From: CAJCJE01 sp036494465
GTDB taxonomy: Bacteria > Actinomycetota > Actinomycetes > Mycobacteriales > Pseudonocardiaceae
Direction: 5' to 3'
DNA length: 64,000 nt
NCBI GenBank assembly: GCA_036494465.1
Contig: DASXOJ010000087.1
Span: 1 to 64,000 of the forward strand
The position numbers were made by a program, and so were the translations under genes. Under the pieces are notes generated by a model. That model saw nothing but the letters and a program-made list of their open reading frames with translations, did not search any database and had not been told where the DNA came from. Every line of letters begins with the position of its first letter. Positions within the stretch are counted from its first letter, which is position 1. Positions 8,677 to 17,116 of the stretch are shown here, in pieces.

Positions 8677-9393
8677 CTACAGCCACGTCGGCAATTGAGG
8701 CAGGTGAGCAGCGATCGTGCCGCCGGGTATCCGACCGGTCAGCCAGCCGGCCAGCTCGGCGGCCGGGGCGGTGATCGAGGCAGGCTGCCCGCGTGACCCA
8801 CGCAGCTGCCAGGTCCGGTCCCGATCGGAGGGTGTCAGTAGGACAGCCGGACAACTGTCCTTTCCGGACAAGATGCCGGTGGTGTCGTCGAGGAGCAGAT
8901 CGATGACACCCGCAGGCAGATCCTCGACCGTCACGCCGGCGCGAAGGTCAATGGCGTGCAGCCATACCTCGCGGATGCGCAGCCAAGGAATTTCCGTGGC
9001 CGGAACGACTCGGCCCAGTGCGCTGCGGACCGTCGCGCGCCAGCCACCGTTGTCGAGCGTGGCGATGGCCTCGTCGAGAGCGCGCGCCGTCGTGGCGACC
9101 TCCGATCGCAGGACCGCCCCGGACAGGTTGGCTGCCTCCTCGATCTCCACTGCCCGCTGGTCCCTACTGGCGTACATCGGGGTCTCGACTCCAGTGCCTG
9201 CCCAGTTCGCAAGTCGGATCAGCGCCTCGGCGTTGCGGGCGAGGTGCCCGACCACGTGCGCCTTGGTCCAGCCGGGTAACGCGCTCGGCGCACGCAGCAG
9301 GTCGTCGGTGAGGTTGTCGACGGCAGCCAGCAGGCAGGTCGTACCCTGCCGCAGCCAGGGCAGCGTCTTGACGAGTTCGTGCCGGTCGCTCAC
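8677..9393 (-). CDS. Mycothiol-dependent maleylpyruvate isomerase
   Basis: 238 residues, DinB/MDMPI fold. The metal triad matches the family: His50 in AHVVGHLARNAEAL, and Glu142 and His146 in REVWLHAIDL. The enzyme isomerises maleylpyruvate to fumarylpyruvate using mycothiol, in the gentisate pathway. Its ATG overlaps the stop codon of the upstream flavin hydroxylase (ATGA), so the two are co-translated. The partner enzymes gentisate dioxygenase and fumarylpyruvate hydrolase are encoded at 25.4-27.3 kb. Confidence 0.85.
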   Translation of the reverse strand: MSDRHELVKTLPWLRQGTTCLLAAVDNLTDDLLRAPSALPGWTKAHVVGHLARNAEALIRLANWAGTGVETPMYASRDQRAVEIEEAANLSGAVLRSEVATTARALDEAIATLDNGGWRATVRSALGRVVPATEIPWLRIREVWLHAIDLRAGVTVEDLPAGVIDLLLDDTTGILSGKDSCPAVLLTPSDRDRTWQLRGSRGQPASITAPAAELAGWLTGRIPGGTIAAHLPQLPTWL

Positions 9394-10988
9394 CTACTGA
9401 TCCCGTTGACGGGCGCGGCCGGAGCGCCGATGAGATCGGCTCGCCCGGACAACACTGCGGTGACCGCTCGATCGAGGTCAGGCGAGGAATCGACGAGCAG
9501 CGCCGGAATTCCGAGGTCCATGCGTGCGTGTTCGCACAGCAGTGCCCGGGTCACCGGCGTTCCGCCGGACACGGCGACCAGAGCAGGACCGGCGCCGGCA
9601 AGGGAGGTCAGTGCATCGAGGGCGCCGGGCAGGTCCTCCTCGACGGCAGGCGCCAGTACGGCCGCACCCCACGGTCCATCCGTGACGGCACTGGTCGACA
9701 GCGGCAGGTCATCGAACGTGCCGCGGATAGCCGTCGGGCGCCCCCGCGCATCGGACCCGATCTCCACCACCCGGCCGGCCGCTGTCCAACCGCCGGACTC
9801 GAACGGCGTGCGCAGTGGATCGGTGCCGTAGGTGTCCAGCCACATCCGGTGGCTGGTCGCCACGAAGTCCGGTGCGCGCCGGGCGAGTCGGGCGTCGGTG
9901 ATGCTGCGGGTCAGGAAGTGGTAGGCGAACTGCCACGGCTGGAATACGTCGTGGTACTGGCCGAAGTGCTCCCACCAGGCCAGGCTGGGCCGGGCCGAGT
10001 CCTGGATCTTGTGCACTGGCGGCTGGGCGGCAGCCTCGTAGGCGACCAGCGCCGCAGGTAGGTCAGCCGGATGCTCGGTGAGCGCACGAGACAGCGCGAT
10101 GGCGTCCTCCATGGCCATCTTGGTGCCGGATCCGACCGAGAAATGGGCGGTGTGCACCGCGTCGCCGAGCAGCGCGATCGGTTGTGGCGTATCCGTATGC
10201 CAGCGCCGCGTCCTGCGGGTGCGAAAATTGCCCCACCGGGAGTTGTTGACGAGCAGCTGGTGCCCGTCGATCTGGTCGGCGAACAGCTTTTCCAGATAGG
10301 CCTTGGAAATCATGTCGCTGTGCCCGGCAGGCGCGGTCACGTCGAATTCGTCGAGTCCGGCCGCACGCCAGGATGCCTCGTCGGTCTCGACGATGAAGGT
10401 GGACAACGTATCGCTGATGGGATACCCGTGGACGGCGAACACGCCATCGCCTCCGCGCTGATGCACGAAGGTCAGCCCGTCGAAGAGGTAGTCGGTGCCG
10501 AACCAGATGAACTTGGCAGTTGCCGTGTCCACTCGTACACCGAGATCGGTCCTGAGCTGCTCGCGAATCCGTGAGCCGGTCCCGTCCGCGGCGACGACAA
10601 GGTCGTAGCCTCCGAGGTCGTCAAGACCGACCTCGGTGGCGAAGCGCAGGTCGGCACCGAGGTCGCGGGCCCGAGCCTGCATCAGGGTGAGCAGCGTGCG
10701 GCGCACGACGGCGGCCATCCCGTTTCCACCGCAACGGATCCGCTCGCCCTTGAGTCGGATTTCGATGGCGTCCCAGTGCCGGCCGTGCGCGGTGAGTGCC
10801 TCGCGCAGAACCGGGTCCGCGTCATGGATGCCGGCCAGTGCCCGATCGGAGAATACGACTCCGAAGCCGAAGGTGTCGTCGGCGCGGTTTCGTTCGAACA
10901 CGGTCACATCGACGGACGGGTCAGCCCGCCGGATCAGGGTCGCGAAGAACAGCCCACCTGGACCGCCTCCAGCAACGGCGATGCGCAT
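9390..10988 (-). CDS. Salicylyl-CoA 5-hydroxylase-like FAD monooxygenase (SdgC type)
   Basis: About 532 residues from ATG 10988 (MRIAVAGGGPGG). It has the GxGxxG FAD loop, a DG motif (VVAADGTGS) and a GD motif (ALLGDAVHTAHF, then GSGTKMAMEDA). FGFGVVFSDRAL and the GSGTKMA pattern are features of CoA-ester hydroxylases such as salicylyl-CoA 5-hydroxylase of Streptomyces, rather than of free-acid hydroxylases. After about residue 430 there is a short tail ending LSGRADLIGAP, which resembles the end of an Old-Yellow-Enzyme domain found in longer bifunctional relatives. It probably converts salicylyl-CoA to gentisyl-CoA. It is coupled to maleylpyruvate isomerase. Confidence 0.78.
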   Translation of the reverse strand: MRIAVAGGGPGGLFFATLIRRADPSVDVTVFERNRADDTFGFGVVFSDRALAGIHDADPVLREALTAHGRHWDAIEIRLKGERIRCGGNGMAAVVRRTLLTLMQARARDLGADLRFATEVGLDDLGGYDLVVAADGTGSRIREQLRTDLGVRVDTATAKFIWFGTDYLFDGLTFVHQRGGDGVFAVHGYPISDTLSTFIVETDEASWRAAGLDEFDVTAPAGHSDMISKAYLEKLFADQIDGHQLLVNNSRWGNFRTRRTRRWHTDTPQPIALLGDAVHTAHFSVGSGTKMAMEDAIALSRALTEHPADLPAALVAYEAAAQPPVHKIQDSARPSLAWWEHFGQYHDVFQPWQFAYHFLTRSITDARLARRAPDFVATSHRMWLDTYGTDPLRTPFESGGWTAAGRVVEIGSDARGRPTAIRGTFDDLPLSTSAVTDGPWGAAVLAPAVEEDLPGALDALTSLAGAGPALVAVSGGTPVTRALLCEHARMDLGIPALLVDSSPDLDRAVTAVLSGRADLIGAPAAPVNGISR

Positions 10989-11055
10989 GATCACGCCCTC
11001 TCGTGGCACCCCGAGTCAGCAGTCAGGACGTCGGCCATCCTGTCGACCCGCCCGT

Positions 11056-11067
11056 CAATATACAACA
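11056..11067 (-). promoter_or_regulatory. Shared upstream element of the split salicylate genes (copy 1)
   Basis: On the minus strand this reads TGTTGTATATTG, 67 bases before the hydroxylase ATG. The gentisate dioxygenase gene has TGTTGTATTTTG 30 bases before its ATG (25322-25333): 11 of 12 bases match, and orientation relative to the gene is the same. It may be a PaaX-type operator or a common promoter part. Confidence 0.45.
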
Positions 11068-11103
11068 CTCAAACGACGGACGTCTACAGAGTGAAACTCC
11101 AGG

Positions 11104-11925
11104 CTAGGAGGAGCGGAGCACGGACGCCGAGGCGCCGATCACCTCGTCCACTGCCTCCTCAGCGGGGGCGCGCAGCAGGCTGTGCGCTTCGAGGAATGCC
11201 TGGTGCACCTCCCGTCCAACCCAACCCTCCGGCAACAGCTCAGGCGGCAGATCCGGATCCCGGAAGGGGAAGTGCCGGTAGTCGTGCACCAACCGCATCC
11301 GCTCGACAAGAGCCTCCCTGCCATGCAGCTCACCTCGGCGATAGACGGCAAGCCGCCGACGGTAGAGAGCCATGAGGTCCGCGTAGTCGCGATTGAGCTC
11401 CGCGAGGTCCCAGGCCCTTTCGGCAATCCCCCGGTCGGACGCACCGCCCTCCGACCGCGACCGGAAGACGTCGAGGTGGACCGAGGGCTCGTCCGCGAAC
11501 GCCTCCTTGACCTGCTCGGTCCTGGCGTGCGGACTCAGCCACACCGAGGAGGACAGCGGCCCGAAGCCGAACCACGCGAGCTTCTTACGCAGTTGCTCGC
11601 GCAGGGCACGCTCGGTCTCGGGAACCGAATAGATCACCATGTGCCACTGCCCGTCCCAGGGATCGGTCATGCGGGCGAAAATCCGGCTACGCCCCTCATC
11701 GAGCAGCTGCCATGCGGCTTCGGTCAGCGTGTAGACGGTTTCCCGGCCGTCCCGGCTGCTGGCCAGCCACCCTTCCTTGCGCAGTCGGGTGACCACGACA
11801 CGGACGGTGGTCTCCGGCACGCCGAAGCAGTCCATCAGGCCGACCAGGGCGCGAAGACGTGCCACGCCGTCCCGATAGCGCAGATAGTCGCCGAACAGGT
11901 CGAACACCAATGACCGTGCCTTCAC
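11104..11925 (-). CDS. PaaX family transcriptional regulator
   Basis: About 273 residues from GTG 11925, chosen because a GGGAGG site lies 5 bases upstream and the family begins KARSLVFDLFGDYLRYR. The winged-helix part (GVPETTVRVVVTRLRKEGWL) is followed by the PaaX central region (WHMVIYSVPETERALREQLR) and the C-terminal PaaX domain. PaaX proteins sense aryl-CoA thioesters, for example phenylacetyl-CoA. A regulator of this type next to a CoA-dependent salicylate hydroxylase suggests salicylyl-CoA or gentisyl-CoA as effector; this is inference. Confidence 0.88.
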   Translation of the reverse strand: MKARSLVFDLFGDYLRYRDGVARLRALVGLMDCFGVPETTVRVVVTRLRKEGWLASSRDGRETVYTLTEAAWQLLDEGRSRIFARMTDPWDGQWHMVIYSVPETERALREQLRKKLAWFGFGPLSSSVWLSPHARTEQVKEAFADEPSVHLDVFRSRSEGGASDRGIAERAWDLAELNRDYADLMALYRRRLAVYRRGELHGREALVERMRLVHDYRHFPFRDPDLPPELLPEGWVGREVHQAFLEAHSLLRAPAEEAVDEVIGASASVLRSS

Positions 11926-12234
11926 GCCCACCTCCCACAGCTGCCAGTCCGAGCCCAACTCGTCCAGCAGTTTAGTTCATGCGCCATCCGGCTGACGTCC
12001 GTTCCGACAACGCAGCGTCAGAGGCACCCATCCGAGGTGCTCAACCCAGGGCGCCCCTCGGCGTCGCTGCCATGCCCGCCACCAACCCGGGGAACTTTGG
12101 GACGCAGGTAACACGATCAGAATGGCTCTACATTGACAGTATCGGCGCTACGCTCAACTGGCACCGCCGCCAGATCGAGTGCGCCCACCGCGGCCAACAA
12201 ATTTCGCCCGACAAATCAGGGAAAGGAACAAGCC

Positions 12235-12666
12235 ATGCGTAGGACAACCCGTATCGCAGCAGTTGTACTCGGCATACTTGGACTGACCGCCATTCCGCTC
12301 GCCGCGAATGCGACCCCATCTCGAGGTGCCACGCTCGACTGGGAGACGCAGACGACCGTCGGCAACACCACCTACATCTTGCAGCAGGTGACACTCGCTC
12401 CGGGTGGCACCACCGGTTGGCACTGGAATAACGGTGTGGGCTATCAATACGTCGTCCAGGGCACGGTAACCGAATACAAAGCCGACTGCACCCTGGAAGG
12501 CGTCAACAAGTCAGGCAACTCCTACACGGAACCTTCCGGTCCCAGTAGCGTTCACGTCGGACTGAATCTGGGCACGGTGCCGATTGTTGCCGACTTCTTC
12601 TACATCATTCCCGCGGGCACCCAGGCCAACAACGACGTGCCCAATCCGGGCTGCGACTTCCAGTAG
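12235..12666 (+). CDS. Small secreted cupin-domain protein
   Basis: 143 residues from ATG 12235, with GGAAAGGA just upstream. A clear signal peptide (residues 1-26: MRRTTRIAAVVLGILGLTA, then IPLAANA) precedes a single cupin. The cupin core is visible as LAPGGTTGWHWNNGVGYQYV and later a FYIIPAG strand. Metal-ligand His are few (WHWN), so metal binding is uncertain. Two Cys in the mature part could form a disulfide. Function is unknown. It stands alone between PaaX and a TetR gene. Confidence 0.75.
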   Translation: MRRTTRIAAVVLGILGLTAIPLAANATPSRGATLDWETQTTVGNTTYILQQVTLAPGGTTGWHWNNGVGYQYVVQGTVTEYKADCTLEGVNKSGNSYTEPSGPSSVHVGLNLGTVPIVADFFYIIPAGTQANNDVPNPGCDFQ

Positions 12667-12677
12667 CCGACGGGCCG

Positions 12678-13304
12678 TCAGGAATTCGGCGAGCTGGTCA
12701 GCAGCGCGGTCACGGCCTGCTCGGCCAACCAGCGCTCGGTCTCCTTCCAGGTCCAGCCGAGTCCCCGGAGTTCCCGCCATGAGGTGAAGCCGAAATAGAA
12801 CCAGAGGATGGCGGTGGCCCGCGTCGGGGTGATCCCCTCGCGCACTGCCTTGATGGCGACCAGTCGGGCGGCGACTCGATGAAAGCGTTGCCGCAGCGTC
12901 GCAATGGCACGCTCGGCCGCTTCGGCAATCGTCGGGTCGGCGGTGGCGTTGTCCAGCATGATGACGATGGTGTGCTGCTGACTGCGCTTGGTCGCCCCCG
13001 TGCCCGCCGCCAGCCGGAAGATGATCTCCGCGCCATCGGTCAGGGTGGCGATGTCATCGAGGCTGGCGATGATGAGCGGATCGTCCATCGCGCGCTCGAT
13101 GAGCGCGACAACCAACTGTGGCTTCCCACCGATACTGGTGTAGACGGTGTTCGGTGCCACCTCGGCAGCCGCGGCGACCTGGTTCACCGTCGTGCTGGCA
13201 TACCCGTGTGCGACGAACAACTCTTCAGCGGCATCGAGGATTGCCGTCCGGGTGTCGGCGGCGGCTTGCTCCCGCCTCGGAGATCGATAAGTGCGACCAG
13301 CCAC
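12678..13304 (-). CDS. TetR family regulator, family A copy 1
   Basis: 208 residues from GTG 13304. The N-terminus has RTYRSPRREQAAADTRTAIL and the HTH ASTTVNQVAAAAEVAPNTVY, followed by a ligand domain ending WRELRGLGWTWKETERWLAE. It is closely related to the genes at 40873 and 44979 and to two remnants in this window. No ribosome site is seen. The hexamer TAGGGT lies exactly 6 bases before the start codon, which suggests a leaderless transcript. It is convergent with the cupin gene. The target is unknown; the divergent flavin monooxygenase at 13556 is a candidate. Confidence 0.88.
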   Translation of the reverse strand: MAGRTYRSPRREQAAADTRTAILDAAEELFVAHGYASTTVNQVAAAAEVAPNTVYTSIGGKPQLVVALIERAMDDPLIIASLDDIATLTDGAEIIFRLAAGTGATKRSQQHTIVIMLDNATADPTIAEAAERAIATLRQRFHRVAARLVAIKAVREGITPTRATAILWFYFGFTSWRELRGLGWTWKETERWLAEQAVTALLTSSPNS

Positions 13305-13316
13305 CGGGTAACCCTA
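13305..13316 (-). promoter_or_regulatory. Leaderless -10 element of TetR A1
   Basis: On the minus strand TAGGGT (13316-13311) is followed by six bases and then the GTG start. The same six-base gap occurs in the other five TetR genes of the window. Confidence 0.4.
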
Positions 13317-13476
13317 ACATCACCGATTGGAGCCGGCGCACCAATGACACGCGGCAACACCAGTTCGGCGAGGCAGCCGGAACCCTCGCTGGTTCACATT
13401 GCGCGGCCCAGGCGCCATGGCAGCAGCCTGTTACCGCGATCACACTCAGAGCCGGTCCATATTCACATGAGAGTGG

Positions 13477-13488
13477 CTATTATCATTA
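13477..13488 (+). promoter_or_regulatory. CTANTATCATTA motif, copy 1
   Basis: CTATTATCATTA lies 68 bases before the flavin monooxygenase start and in the divergent region of TetR A1. The same 12-mer with one variable base occurs at 40840 (before TetR A2) and at 63170 (beside a TetR A remnant). Candidate family-A TetR operator half-site. Confidence 0.35.
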
Positions 13489-13555
13489 TTTGAGCGTTCA
13501 GATCAGCAACCGCTCCGATCAACGACCTGACCCAGCGAAAGCGTAGGTATCGACG

Positions 13556-14986
13556 ATGGCCACGGACTATGACGTCGTGATAGCGGGAGCCGGCCCGGTC
13601 GGGCTCTGGCTCGCCAGTGAACTGCAGCTCGCCGGGGTGCGGACGGCAGTGGTGGAACGCCTTGGGATGCCCAACCCCCATCCGAAGGCGTTGGGCATCC
13701 AGCCACGCACCCTTGAGGTGTTCGCCATGCGCGGTGTGGAAAAGCAGTTCCTCGCCGAGGGGATTCCGATGCCACGGTGGCACTTCGGCATCCTGGACAA
13801 CAAGCTGGACCTCACCGGGCTCGACACCGCCTACCCTTTCGTGCTGGCGTTTCCGCAGGTCCGCACCGAGGCGGTCCTTGAGGAGCGTGCCTACGGACTC
13901 GGCGCGGAGATCCTTCGCGGACGAGAAGTGATCGGGCTGGCCGAGGACGAGTCGACGGTCACGGTCGAACTCGCCGATGGCACCACGCTGAGCAGTCAGT
14001 ACCTCGTCGGTGCCGACGGCTCGGGGAGCACGGTGCGCCGTGCCGCGGGCATCGACTTCGTCGGCAGCGATTCGACGGTGTTCGGCTATCTCGGCGACGT
14101 CGTCCTTGACGACCCGCCGCCGATGGGAACCACTTTCTTCAACGAGTACGGCGCGGTGCTGACCGCTCCCATGCCCGGTGGACTCTTCCGGGTGTCCGGG
14201 TACGACGCGACCGACCAGGTACCCGGCCGTCGCGAGGTGACCCTCGACGAACTGCGGGCGACGGCGATCCGTATCGCCGGCACGGACTTCGGCATGCGCG
14301 ACCCGCACTGGCTCAGCCGCTTCGGCAACGCCACCCGGCACGCCGAAACCTACCGAAAGGGACGCGTACTGCTGGCAGGCGACGCCGCGCACATCCACTT
14401 CCCCGCAGGTGGCGTCGGCCTCAACACCGGCGTCCAGGATGCCATGAACCTCGGCTGGAAACTCGCCGCGCGGGTACAAGGCAGGGCAGGGGAAGATCTG
14501 TTGGACAGCTACCACGACGAGCGCCACCCGCTCGGTGCCGCCGTCGCCGAGCACACGCTGGCCCAGACGACACTGATCGCCGGGACCAGCCCGACCGGTC
14601 AGGCCATGCGGTCGCTGTTCAGCAAGCTGATCGCCACCCAGCCGTCGATGTCACTGGAACTGGCCAAGAAACTCACGGGCCTCGACGTCCAGTATCCGGC
14701 CCCCACGGCGGATTCCCATCCGCTGGTCGGTACCAGGCTCTCCGGGGTCGAGCAGTATCTGCAATCCGGACGTGCGGTGTTGCTGAACATGTCGGGAAAG
14801 CCCCTCGAGTCCACGAGCGACCACGCGTCCGCGATCGGGATCCAGACCGTCTCCGGTTCGCCGGAGTTGGTCGACGCCACCGCGGCCGTCATCCGGCCCG
14901 ACGGCTACGTCTGGTGGGCCACGGACAGCTCGGAACCTGGCGAGGAGATCAGCACCGCGTTGGACGAACTGGGCACGACCTTCTGA
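13556..14986 (+). CDS. FAD-dependent aromatic monooxygenase (PgaE/Rox-like)
   Basis: 476 residues of the PHBH fold: GxGxxG at VIAGAGPVGLWLASEL, DG motif YLVGADGSGSTVR, GD motif LLAGDAAHIHFPAGGVGLNT. The last 100 residues form the thioredoxin-like C-terminal domain seen in polyketide hydroxylases and rifampicin monooxygenase (AAVIRPDGYVWWATD). It should hydroxylate a phenolic or polycyclic aromatic substrate with NAD(P)H. The substrate is not deducible. It is divergent from TetR A1 and followed on the same strand by an amidohydrolase after 179 bases. Its start has a weak ribosome site. Confidence 0.85.
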   Translation: MATDYDVVIAGAGPVGLWLASELQLAGVRTAVVERLGMPNPHPKALGIQPRTLEVFAMRGVEKQFLAEGIPMPRWHFGILDNKLDLTGLDTAYPFVLAFPQVRTEAVLEERAYGLGAEILRGREVIGLAEDESTVTVELADGTTLSSQYLVGADGSGSTVRRAAGIDFVGSDSTVFGYLGDVVLDDPPPMGTTFFNEYGAVLTAPMPGGLFRVSGYDATDQVPGRREVTLDELRATAIRIAGTDFGMRDPHWLSRFGNATRHAETYRKGRVLLAGDAAHIHFPAGGVGLNTGVQDAMNLGWKLAARVQGRAGEDLLDSYHDERHPLGAAVAEHTLAQTTLIAGTSPTGQAMRSLFSKLIATQPSMSLELAKKLTGLDVQYPAPTADSHPLVGTRLSGVEQYLQSGRAVLLNMSGKPLESTSDHASAIGIQTVSGSPELVDATAAVIRPDGYVWWATDSSEPGEEISTALDELGTTF

Positions 14987-15165
14987 CCGGGACGGTTCTC
15001 TCAACGGAATACGAGTCCGGGCTCTGCCACCAAGGAGGTTGACACAGCCCGGCCCGTAGGGCTGCGTGCAACCACGACCGCCGTCGATCCCACCCAGCCA
15101 CCGGAGTCGGCCAACCGCTTCGTCTCGACTGGTCCTCCCCGTACAGAACCGGGATTATCAAGAAC

Positions 15166-16857
15166 ATGAGCGCTTCTGAGGGTAACCGGGCCGACGTCGT
15201 TGTGCGCAACGCCGCCGTCCACACACTCGATCCCGCTATGCCACTGGCGCAGGCGTTCGCGGTCCGTGCCGGCAGAATCGTCATGGTCGGGGCCGACGCG
15301 GACGTCGAAGGCACGGTCGGTGCGGACACGCGCGTGATTGACGCCGCCGGTGGCATGGTCATGCCAGGTCTCGTCGATGTGCATGCCCATCTGGGATTCG
15401 GCGGCCAGCAGACGGCGTGGGAGCTGACGCTGCCTCCTGGGGCGAACCTGGACCAGATTCTCGATGCCGTACGGGATCGGGCGAGCACGCTGGGCGCCGA
15501 CGACTGGGTTGTCGGCGGCGTCGTCATCAGTCCGGTGTTCCAGTCGCTCCGTTCGCGGGAAGCCCTCGCCGCCTTGGACGAGGCAAGTCTGGGCCGACCG
15601 GTCCTGCTACGGGACGACTCGCTGCACAACCGCTGGGTCAACTCCCGTGCCCTGGACATCATGGAAGTCGACGCCGCGACTCAGGACCCGGTCGGCGGCC
15701 GGTACGTGCGCGACTCAGCAGGCTTGTGCGTCGGCCAACTGCTCGAACAGACCTCGACAGCCGCGGAGCTCGCGGTCCGGCTGAGCATGGGCGACGCGCA
15801 CGAGCGGGACCTGATATCAGCCCGCACGGCAGTGTCGATCTTCAACTCGGTCGGTGTCACCGCGACACAGGATGCGGCCACCATGGGAGCGTGGCTGGAC
15901 GTCTTCACCGAGCTCGACCGCGCCAGCGAGCTGAACACGTGGCTGGTCGGATCGCTGCCGGCACGGGAGTTCGTGGAGTCCGGGCCGGTTGGGGCTGAAC
16001 TGTTCGAATCCGCCGGGAAGTGGCGTAGTGCCCATGTCCGGCCGGACTTCGTCAAGGCGGTGCTCGACGGCGTACCCATGACGAGGACGTCGAAATTCCT
16101 CGAACCGTACAAGCCGGATCCGTGGGCACCCGCACCGTCCGCGCATCAGTGCGCGTTCTCCGGCAATGCCCTTTTCACCGATGAGGAATTGCTCGATGTG
16201 CTCGACGCGGCAGCTTCCCGTGGCCTGCATGCCAAGCTGCACGCGACAGCGGACGGCACGGTCCGGCAGGTACTCGACGCCGTGGCGATCATCCGCGAGC
16301 GATACGGCGACGGCCCGGTGTTCCATCTCGCCCATCCTGAGTTCATCCACTCCGACGACGTGGCCCGGTTCCGCGAGCTGGGTGTTGTCGCCGACGCCTC
16401 TCCGGTGTTGTGGTTCCCCAATCCGATGAACGACATCATCGCCATGCAGGTCCAGGACCACTACCTGGACCGGATCTGGCCACTGCGCGAACTGCACGAC
16501 GCTGGTGTCCTGCTCGCGGCCGGTTCGGACTGGCCCGTTGGCATGGCGGTGCCGGACCCGTGGCTGAGCATCGAGACCATGATCACCCGTCGCAACCCCG
16601 ACCCGGCGGTGCCCGGCGCCCTCAACGCCGACCAGGCCGTCGACCTGGACACCGCGATCAAGGCCCACACCGTCAATCCCGCGCGAGCGATGGGCTTGGA
16701 CAAGGAGACCGGACGGATCAAGGCCGGGCTCTCCGCCGACTTCATCCTGCTGGACCAGAACATCTTCGAGGTACCGGTGGAACAGATCCACGCCACCCGG
16801 GTGCGTCAAACCTGGTTCGCAGGCCGTTCGGTATACGACGCAACCGCTCGCTCGTAG
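15166..16857 (+). CDS. YtcJ-like amidohydrolase (amidohydrolase 3 family)
   Basis: 563 residues. The metal-binding HxH is in GLVDVHAHLGFGG. Further ligands are His in LHAKLHATADG and VFHLAHPEF, and Asp in LAAGSDWPVG. The flanking beta-sandwich halves are at both ends (VVVRNAAVHTLDPAMPLAQA; ADFILLDQNIFEV). The family hydrolyses amides, N-acyl groups or cyclic ureas; the substrate is unknown. It is a cytosolic enzyme without a signal peptide. It lies between a flavin monooxygenase and a Rieske dioxygenase operon, so it may release an aromatic acid from an amide. Confidence 0.85.
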   Translation: MSASEGNRADVVVRNAAVHTLDPAMPLAQAFAVRAGRIVMVGADADVEGTVGADTRVIDAAGGMVMPGLVDVHAHLGFGGQQTAWELTLPPGANLDQILDAVRDRASTLGADDWVVGGVVISPVFQSLRSREALAALDEASLGRPVLLRDDSLHNRWVNSRALDIMEVDAATQDPVGGRYVRDSAGLCVGQLLEQTSTAAELAVRLSMGDAHERDLISARTAVSIFNSVGVTATQDAATMGAWLDVFTELDRASELNTWLVGSLPAREFVESGPVGAELFESAGKWRSAHVRPDFVKAVLDGVPMTRTSKFLEPYKPDPWAPAPSAHQCAFSGNALFTDEELLDVLDAAASRGLHAKLHATADGTVRQVLDAVAIIRERYGDGPVFHLAHPEFIHSDDVARFRELGVVADASPVLWFPNPMNDIIAMQVQDHYLDRIWPLRELHDAGVLLAAGSDWPVGMAVPDPWLSIETMITRRNPDPAVPGALNADQAVDLDTAIKAHTVNPARAMGLDKETGRIKAGLSADFILLDQNIFEVPVEQIHATRVRQTWFAGRSVYDATARS

Positions 16858-16947
16858 GCCCGGCCCTGAGTGGCGGACTCGGCCGCCCGGTCGCCGATCC
16901 GCCGGGACCAAGGCTGCTACATGAAACAAATCTGTGACGACCGGCGG

Positions 16948-17000
16948 TTGACCTGTCTACCGTTTTCGGCAATCATGACGACTGAAGGACTGATTCGTCC
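16948..17000 (+). promoter_or_regulatory. Rieske operon promoter with downstream AAGGAC-N6-GTCC operator
   Basis: TTGACC (16948-16953), a 17-base spacer and AATCAT (16971-16976) form a promoter candidate. Directly after it, where transcription should begin, lies AAGGAC-tgattc-GTCC (16985-17000). This is an imperfect copy of the palindrome found at the VOC and azoreductase promoters. The placement suits a repressor. The rest of 16858-17116 shows no gene. Confidence 0.5.
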
Positions 17001-17116
17001 CGGACCGTGAGTCGGCGGGGAAGGTGCCCGCCGCCGGTGACCCCTGACGTCCGGTGCTGCATGACGAAGAGCGCTTCGGGGCCGAACCCAGGATTGACAA
17101 GGGAAAGTGGTCGAAG

